A stretch of DNA of 10,452 nucleotides, from assembly GCA_001564205.1 (NCBI GenBank), contig LKMY01000042.1, positions 1 to 10,452 of the forward strand. The letters run 5' to 3'. Numbering within the stretch: position 1 is the stretch's first letter; every line of letters starts with the position of its first letter. Positions 6,976 through 10,452 of the stretch are shown piece after piece. Made by a program: the position numbers and the translations under genes. The stretch comes from Nanohaloarchaea archaeon PL-Br10_U2g5 (GTDB lineage: Archaea; Halobacteriota; Halobacteria; Halobacteriales; Haloferacaceae). Below the pieces are notes generated by a model. That model was not told the DNA's origin. It saw only the letters and a list, made by a program, of their open reading frames with translations, and searched no databases.

Positions 6976-8574
6976 TCACTGAAGCGACATCTCGTAGGCT
7001 CGCTGATACTCGTCGGGTGTGGGGTCCCAGCTGAGCCGCTCGTTGAGACCGTAGATGAGATACTCTCGGTTCAAGAAGACGAAGACAGCGAGGTCGTGTG
7101 CGCGTTCGCTCGCGTCCATCAACAGCTGCTCGCGAGCGTCCTCGTCGATTTCGGTTTCTGCTTGTCCGATGAGGTCGCCGAGTTCCTCGTCGACGAACGT
7201 CGTCTGTGAGGTCCCCTCAGTCAGCCACGGCAGCAGGTTCTGCTGTGCGTCGAACGTCGTGTTCCCCCAGCCGATAAGGAAGAACGGGGGCGTTGTCGTG
7301 ATGTCGCCGTCGAGGAGCTGTCCGGCGAGCTCGCCGAAGTCTCGCATGTTGATCTCGCAGTTGACGTTGTCGAGGTCGTCGATGAAGTTGACACACGCTT
7401 GCGCGATCTCGTCGCTCTGGAGGTATCGGCCCGCGGGAACGTCGAGCTCGATTTCGACGCCGGCGTGGCCGCTCTCCTCGACGAGCTCCTCGGCGCGCTC
7501 TGGATCGTACGGATACGGGTCGAGATCGTCGTTGTGGCCGAAGTAGCCCTCGAGCGTCGGTTGGGAAGTTGCGTCACCGAATCCGGAGAGTACGTTCGAG
7601 ATGATCGAGTCGAGGTCGATCGCGTAGTTCAGCGCCTGACGGAACTCCTGGCTGTCGAACGGTTCGACATCGTACCGCATCGGGAGCATGAGGATACGCG
7701 TACTCGGGCCGTCAGCGATGTACGTGTCGTCGTCGCCCTCGATCCCGCCGGCATCGGTCGGCGGCACTGCAGTCGCGAGGTCGATCTCGCCCGCTCGAAG
7801 GCTGTTGACTCGAGTGCTCGACTCCTCCGAGGCGTCGATCCGGACGCTTTCGATCTCGGCTTCACCGCGCCAGTAGTCCGCGAAGCTGGTGAAGTCCGTG
7901 TGTTCCCCGTCGACGAACTCTTCGAGCTGGTAGGGGCCCGTACCGTTGATCTCTTCGGCGACCTCGTCCGAAGCGCGGTCCATAACCCACTCTTCTTGAA
8001 CGATCGGACAGTAGGAGGCTAAGTTGGCGAACACCATCGGGTTCGCCTCGTTGGTGTGGACGATCACATCGCCGTCTTCGACCTCTGCGCCGGTGACCCC
8101 CGCGAGCTGATCCGCCTGCGGACTCGAGAGGTTCCCGGCGTCCTCGTCGACGACCCGGTTGATGCTGAACGCGACGTCACTGGGGAGGAGTTCGCCACCC
8201 TCGTGGAACGGCACGCCCTCGCGGATCTCCAGTCGGTACCGCTGTTCGTCGAGGGGTTCCCAGTCGGTCACGAGCTGTTCGACGAGATTGCCGTCAGGGT
8301 CGCGACCGATCGAGACCTCGTACGCCTGAAACAGCACGTTATCCGTCGTGGTCTCTCTGTGGTCGTGCGGGTCCAGCGTCGTCGGGTTCTGCGTCTGGGC
8401 GATGTGGATGTGGCTTTCCTCTTCGTCACCGGGAGTGCCGTCGTCAGTGGCTGGATCGTCGTCTAAATCTTCGACGTCGTCTCCTGCACAACCCGCAAGC
8501 GCCACTGCCGTGCCGGCGGCTCCGTACGTGAGATATGCTCGACGGCTAAGGTGATCGCTGTCAGCGTCTGTCAT
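6976..8574 (-). CDS. dppA: Extracellular solute-binding lipoprotein, family 5 (peptide/nickel type)
   Basis: This 532-residue protein is the first gene of the importer and captures substrate at the cell surface. Its N-terminus is a Tat lipoprotein signal: S10-R11-R12-A13-Y14-L15, a hydrophobic stretch, then the lipobox L26-A-G-C29. It would be exported folded through Tat, the usual haloarchaeal route, and lipid-anchored at C29. Residues 31-53 are a very acidic linker. The binding domain starts near HIHIAQTQNPTTLDPHDH (55-72) and includes the family-5 stretch LEIREGVPFHEGGELLPSDVAFSINRVV, with canonical REGV-FH-G spacing. Length suits DppA/OppA. The frame is open 19 codons further upstream, but that extension would precede the RR motif with a Cys-rich stretch. 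The ATG at 8574 also lies 26 nt from a TATA element. The ligand is unknown: dipeptide, oligopeptide, nickel-chelate and sugar binders all share this fold. Confidence 0.92.
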   Translation of the reverse strand: MTDADSDHLSRRAYLTYGAAGTAVALAGCAGDDVEDLDDDPATDDGTPGDEEESHIHIAQTQNPTTLDPHDHRETTTDNVLFQAYEVSIGRDPDGNLVEQLVTDWEPLDEQRYRLEIREGVPFHEGGELLPSDVAFSINRVVDEDAGNLSSPQADQLAGVTGAEVEDGDVIVHTNEANPMVFANLASYCPIVQEEWVMDRASDEVAEEINGTGPYQLEEFVDGEHTDFTSFADYWRGEAEIESVRIDASEESSTRVNSLRAGEIDLATAVPPTDAGGIEGDDDTYIADGPSTRILMLPMRYDVEPFDSQEFRQALNYAIDLDSIISNVLSGFGDATSQPTLEGYFGHNDDLDPYPYDPERAEELVEESGHAGVEIELDVPAGRYLQSDEIAQACVNFIDDLDNVNCEINMRDFGELAGQLLDGDITTTPPFFLIGWGNTTFDAQQNLLPWLTEGTSQTTFVDEELGDLIGQAETEIDEDAREQLLMDASERAHDLAVFVFLNREYLIYGLNERLSWDPTPDEYQRAYEMSLQ

Positions 8575-8595
8575 ATGACTGGGTATGCACGAGCA

Positions 8596-8604
8596 CATAA
8601 ATAG
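8596..8604 (-). promoter_or_regulatory. TATA element of the importer operon
   Basis: CTATTTATG on the minus strand is centred 26 nt before the binding-protein ATG at 8574. That spacing puts transcription initiation at or next to the start codon, as in a leaderless haloarchaeal mRNA. It is the best promoter match in the 8575-8728 divergent gap. Confidence 0.65.
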
Positions 8605-8609
8605 TCTCC

Positions 8610-8622
8610 GGCAGACGCTGCC
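8610..8622. promoter_or_regulatory. Dyad just upstream of the importer TATA element
   Basis: GGCAG (8610-8614) and CTGCC (8618-8622) are inverted around ACG. The dyad lies 5 nt from the TATA element, over the BRE or upstream-activator position of the importer operon. The arms are short, so a regulator site is only a suggestion. Confidence 0.25.
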
Positions 8623-8673
8623 CCTATCCAAATGATTCTTGCCATTCGTTTACATGACGGCTCGTGATCGCCT

Positions 8674-8684
8674 CGGGTGACCCG
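8674..8684. promoter_or_regulatory. Palindrome upstream of the divergent gene's TATA element
   Basis: CGGGT-G-ACCCG is a perfect odd-centred inverted repeat. It ends 16 nt before TTATA at 8701-8705 on the plus strand. It could bind a regulator of the divergent gene, of the importer, or of both. Inferred from position only. Confidence 0.25.
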
Positions 8685-8700
8685 CGCGATACAAAGCGAC

Positions 8701-8705
8701 TTATA
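8701..8705 (+). promoter_or_regulatory. TATA element of the divergent uncharacterised gene
   Basis: TTATA, within CTTATACC, is centred 26 nt before the ATG at 8729 and 20 nt before the alternative ATG at 8723. The spacing favours a leaderless transcript beginning at 8729. A second AT-rich palindrome, CATTTAAATG (8716-8725), is too close to either start codon to serve as the TATA element. Confidence 0.5.
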
Positions 8706-8728
8706 CCGTGCTACGCATTTAAATGACA

Positions 8729-9184
8729 ATGAGCGGAGAAAACCGTCTGGGGCGGTGGAGCGACGTGATCGCCGACACCGAAGCGACTGCGGCCGAGTAC
8801 CGCGAACGTGGCTGGACGGCGATCGCAGTCCATCCCGGAGACGTGAACCCCGTCATCAGTGAGCGTCGCTTGGACGTGTTGCTCTCCGGATCGGCGTTCG
8901 ACGAGGTGCGTTCGATGATGGACGACGCCGCCATCGACGCGGTTCGGATATACGCCGCAGAAGAGGCGCGGGTTCAGTACCGTCTCATCGTTGCGGAGGA
9001 CACGGACGCCTCGATGGCGATCTGCGTCCCGACGTTCCTCTCCCGGTCCGATTTCGTCCAGCTTCGCGGGGGCGCAGACGACGAACCGCTCACCGTGCGA
9101 CTGCGTCCGCTCGACGACCGCGACGTCGTCGAGATCACGCTGAGCGATTCGACGCTGTTCTTTTCGCCAGACGAGGCCCACTGA
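8729..9184 (+). CDS. Uncharacterised haloarchaeal protein (DUF7529-like)
   Basis: The gene encodes 151 residues from the ATG at 8729, or 153 from the in-frame ATG at 8723. I recognise the overall pattern as a conserved haloarchaeal family of unknown function, from memory DUF7529; this is unverified. The protein opens with a helix bearing W-x-D-V-I-A-D-T-E-A-T-A-A-E-Y-R-E-R-G-W, followed by AIAVHPGDVNPV. The latter resembles the dose- or position-sensing segment seen across this family. The remainder alternates beta strands and short helices and ends with RPLDDRDVVEITLSDSTLFFSPDE. There is no signal peptide, membrane helix, Cys or recognisable catalytic motif, so it is probably a small acidic cytoplasmic protein. 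It is divergent from the importer operon across about 154 bp with its own TATA element. Shared regulation is possible, but no functional link can be shown. Confidence 0.8.
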   Translation: MSGENRLGRWSDVIADTEATAAEYRERGWTAIAVHPGDVNPVISERRLDVLLSGSAFDEVRSMMDDAAIDAVRIYAAEEARVQYRLIVAEDTDASMAICVPTFLSRSDFVQLRGGADDEPLTVRLRPLDDRDVVEITLSDSTLFFSPDEAH

Positions 9185-9206
9185 CGCTCTCTCGATAGAC
9201 AGACGC

Positions 9207-9227
9207 TCGCCGGGGACGGTCCGGCGA
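9207..9227 (+). terminator. GC-rich hairpin after the uncharacterised gene
   Basis: TCGCCGG (9207-9213) pairs perfectly with CCGGCGA (9221-9227) across a 7-nt loop. It begins 23 nt past the stop codon. No T tract follows (TGGGGTTCTC), so it is not a classical archaeal terminator. It could instead stabilise the transcript end or be incidental. Confidence 0.3.
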
Positions 9228-9262
9228 TGGGGTTCTCAACGTGATCCCGTGAGCGTGGATAT

Positions 9263-9288
9263 CATATCGCTCAAAACACTTCGATATG
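9263..9288. promoter_or_regulatory. Inverted repeat upstream of the gfcR TATA element
   Basis: CATATCG (9263-9269) and CGATATG (9282-9288) are perfect 7-bp arms around a 12-nt spacer. The downstream arm ends 3 nt before the TATA-like sequence. The position suits an activator or an autoregulator of gfcR. Operator function is inferred. Confidence 0.4.
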
Positions 9289-9290
9289 TT

Positions 9291-9298
9291 CATATTTG
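9291..9298 (+). promoter_or_regulatory. TATA element of gfcR
   Basis: CATATTTG is centred about 24 nt before the ATG at 9318. That spacing predicts a leaderless or near-leaderless transcript and supports this ATG over the open but unlikely 23-codon extension starting at 9249. Confidence 0.55.
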
Positions 9299-9299
9299 T

Positions 9300-9311
9300 G
9301 CGATCGCGATC
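9300..9311. promoter_or_regulatory. Overlapping palindromes between gfcR TATA element and start codon
   Basis: GCGATCGC (9300-9307) and GATCGCGATC (9302-9311) are perfect palindromes that overlap each other. They sit between the TATA element and the ATG, where a bound protein would block transcription initiation. Autorepression is a natural guess but not demonstrated. Confidence 0.35.
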
Positions 9312-9317
9312 ATTCGT

Positions 9318-10031
9318 ATGAATCGAGCAGAGAAGGCGGCCCTCCAGCTGCAGGCGGTCGCCGTGTTGCGGATGTTAAAAGAGACGCGAACGTACGAGGA
9401 GCTGTCGGCGGTAACAGGGCTCCCTGCCGGTGATCTGAACCGATACGTCAACGGACACGTCCTCCCGGGCACCGACCGCGCCAGCGAGGTCGTCGAGGCG
9501 GTCGGTCGCGAGGCGCTCGCCGACGAGCTGGTGGCCCGCATCGAGTTCGACGACGAGGGGTACGTCGACAACTCCGGCGTCGTCTTCGACCAGTCGTTTC
9601 TGGACCTCGTCGCCCCGGTCGCCGCGGAGACGTTCGGCTTCGAGTCGCCGGACGTGGTTCTCACGGCCGCCACGGACGGAATCACTCTCGGCGCGGCGAT
9701 GGCCTCCTTCTTCGACGCGCGGCTCGCGTACGCCAAGAAGTCGAAGGAGACCGCCGTCGAGGAGTTCATCGAGTCACGCCAGCGGCTCGCGTCCGGGATC
9801 GAACTCACCTATTACCTCCCCGCGAGCGCGGTCGGCGCGGGTGACACCGTTCTCGTCGTCGACGACCTGATCCGCTCGGGCGAGACGCAAGAGCTGCTCC
9901 TCGACATCGCTTTACAGGCCGATGCCGACGTTTCCGGCGTGTTCACTCTCATCGCGGTCGGCGACGAGGGGATGCAGCGCGCGCGAGCGATAACCGACGC
10001 ACCGGTCGGCGCACTGACGACGTTCGAGTGA
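9318..10031 (+). CDS. gfcR: Transcriptional regulator GfcR (HTH plus phosphoribosyltransferase-like domain)
   Basis: This 237-residue protein fuses an N-terminal helix-turn-helix to a domain of the type I phosphoribosyltransferase fold. After a basic start (MNRAEKAALQLQAVAVLRML), residues 24-50 read as TYEELSAVTGLPAGDLNRYVNGHVLPG, an HTH with recognition helix near 36-44. The C-terminal domain carries the PRPP-loop signature T177-VLVVDDLIRSGET190, with paired Asp residues and Gly-x-Thr for phosphate contact. The family was long annotated as an orotate phosphoribosyltransferase-like protein. In Haloferax volcanii GfcR is known as a DNA-binding regulator of sugar catabolism. Whether the domain here binds PRPP, a sugar phosphate or a nucleotide is unknown. 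An open frame continues upstream to 9249, but the extension reads through the promoter and is unlike the family, so the ATG at 9318 is used. It is monocistronic between a gene of unknown function and a nucleobase permease on the same strand. Confidence 0.92.
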   Translation: MNRAEKAALQLQAVAVLRMLKETRTYEELSAVTGLPAGDLNRYVNGHVLPGTDRASEVVEAVGREALADELVARIEFDDEGYVDNSGVVFDQSFLDLVAPVAAETFGFESPDVVLTAATDGITLGAAMASFFDARLAYAKKSKETAVEEFIESRQRLASGIELTYYLPASAVGAGDTVLVVDDLIRSGETQELLLDIALQADADVSGVFTLIAVGDEGMQRARAITDAPVGALTTFE

Positions 10032-10134
10032 ACACGGACGCGGTCTCGAGCTGAGAGATACACGGGTTTGACCACATTTCGGGCTGTGTACCGCAATCCT
10101 CCCAGACTGTATGCACGAACTCGCACACATGTCG

Positions 10135-10142
10135 TCTCGAGA
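10135..10142. promoter_or_regulatory. Palindrome upstream of the permease TATA element
   Basis: TCTCGAGA is a perfect palindrome ending 8 nt before the permease TATA element. The 8-mer GTCTCGAG also occurs at 10043-10050, just after gfcR. Weak candidate regulatory site; an 8-bp palindrome is common by chance. Confidence 0.2.
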
Positions 10143-10150
10143 TCGGTGCG

Positions 10151-10157
10151 TTTTATA
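10151..10157 (+). promoter_or_regulatory. TATA element of the nucleobase permease gene
   Basis: TTTTATA is centred about 33 nt before the ATG at 10187, predicting a 5' leader of only a few nucleotides. It is the clearest promoter in the 155-bp gap after gfcR and indicates separate transcription of the permease. Confidence 0.65.
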
Positions 10158-10186
10158 CTATCTCAGAAATAGACGAACTCAGTCAT

Positions 10187-10452
10187 ATGGGCCTTACCGA
10201 CTCCTTGGCGGCGTACTTCGACGTAGCTGAGCGCGGCTCTGACGTTCGGACCGAACTGCTCGCCGGGTTAACGACGTTCCTGACGATGTCGTACATCATC
10301 GTGGTCAATCCGGCGATCCTCTCGGCCGCAATCGACGTCGGAGACAACACCTTCCAACTGCTCGCAGTCGTCACGATCATCGCGTCGATCGCCGCGATGA
10401 TCGTGATGGCGCTGTACGCGGATCTCCCGTTCGGTCTCGCACCCGGAATGGG
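10187..10452 (+). CDS. AzgA/NCS2-type nucleobase permease, N-terminal fragment
   Basis: The window ends after 88 complete codons. The peptide begins with a soluble stretch (MGLTDSLAAYFDVAERGSDVR), then T22-ELLAGLTTFLTMSYIIVVNP, followed by membrane helices at about 25-49 and 57-77, and ends in LPFGLAPGM. The TE-LLAG-TTFLTM-YI-VNP block and the LAPGMG motif are hallmarks of the AzgA branch of the NCS2 family. Its members import adenine, guanine or hypoxanthine by proton symport; the exact base cannot be assigned from the fragment. The ATG at 10187 fits a TATA element upstream and gives the usual short cytoplasmic N-terminus. The gene follows gfcR on the same strand with its own promoter. The missing portion should hold roughly 350-400 more residues. 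Confidence 0.9.
   Translation, partial: MGLTDSLAAYFDVAERGSDVRTELLAGLTTFLTMSYIIVVNPAILSAAIDVGDNTFQLLAVVTIIASIAAMIVMALYADLPFGLAPGM

Noticed and set aside
8565..8582. CAGTCATATG around the start codons of both the binding protein and the nucleobase permease, with a 10-bp palindrome GTCATATGAC at the former
   Set aside because: About ten 10-bp palindromes are expected by chance in the window, and CATATG at a start codon is common. No further similarity extends beyond it.
8575..8631. 19-codon extension of the binding protein upstream of 8574
   Set aside because: It would put Cys-rich residues before the Tat motif and would place the start codon upstream of the TATA element.
9249..9317. 23-codon extension of GfcR
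   Set aside because: It reads through the TATA element and dyads, and the residues are unlike the start of known GfcR proteins.
1..10452. Search for tRNA, rRNA, CRISPR repeats, insertion-sequence ends or attachment sites
   Set aside because: Gaps are all under 300 bp and none shows cloverleaf-like, regularly spaced, or terminal inverted repeat structure.

Overview
The window looks chromosomal and haloarchaeal (class Halobacteria). Its GC is high, its soluble proteins are rich in Asp and Glu, and it carries a PibD-type pilin start, a Tat-exported lipoprotein, an F420-dependent oxidoreductase and a GfcR-type regulator. Several promoters place a TATA element 24-32 nt before the start codon, as expected for leaderless or near-leaderless archaeal transcripts. 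The genus cannot be fixed from the sequence. I see no rRNA, tRNA, CRISPR array, insertion sequence or phage gene.

Layout. (1) 1-89, minus: the first 29 codons of a type IV pilin, preceded by a 247-bp gene-free stretch holding several hairpins and an AT-rich promoter-like block. (2) 337-507, minus: a 56-residue two-CxxC zinc-ribbon protein. (3) 630-1298, plus: NADPH:F420 oxidoreductase (npdG). (4) 1402-2244, plus: a short polyprenyl synthetase. (5) 8574 down to 2275, minus: a complete five-gene peptide/nickel-type ABC importer in the order binding lipoprotein, permease B, permease C, ATPase D, ATPase F. The last four genes are joined by stop/start overlaps (TGATG or ATGA), so translational coupling is likely. 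(6) 8729-9184, plus: a haloarchaeal protein of unknown function, divergent from the importer. (7) 9318-10031, plus: a GfcR-like regulator, an HTH fused to a phosphoribosyltransferase-like domain. (8) 10187 to the window end, plus: the start of an AzgA/NCS2-type nucleobase permease.

How the genes work together. The importer is the one clear functional unit: a Tat-exported lipoprotein captures an oligopeptide-like solute, two permeases form the channel, and two different ATPases drive it. npdG interconverts the F420H2 and NADPH pools, and its neighbour makes isoprenoid diphosphates; their adjacency may be only positional. gfcR has its own promoter with several dyads near it, and the next gene is a permease for nucleobases.

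No clearly new multi-gene system is visible. The items most worth a second look are the structured region ahead of the pilin, the unannotated-looking zinc ribbon, the roughly 90-residue insertion that splits the Cys cluster of the F ATPase, the non-canonical active-site residues of the short polyprenyl synthetase, and the dyads around the gfcR, npdG and importer promoters.
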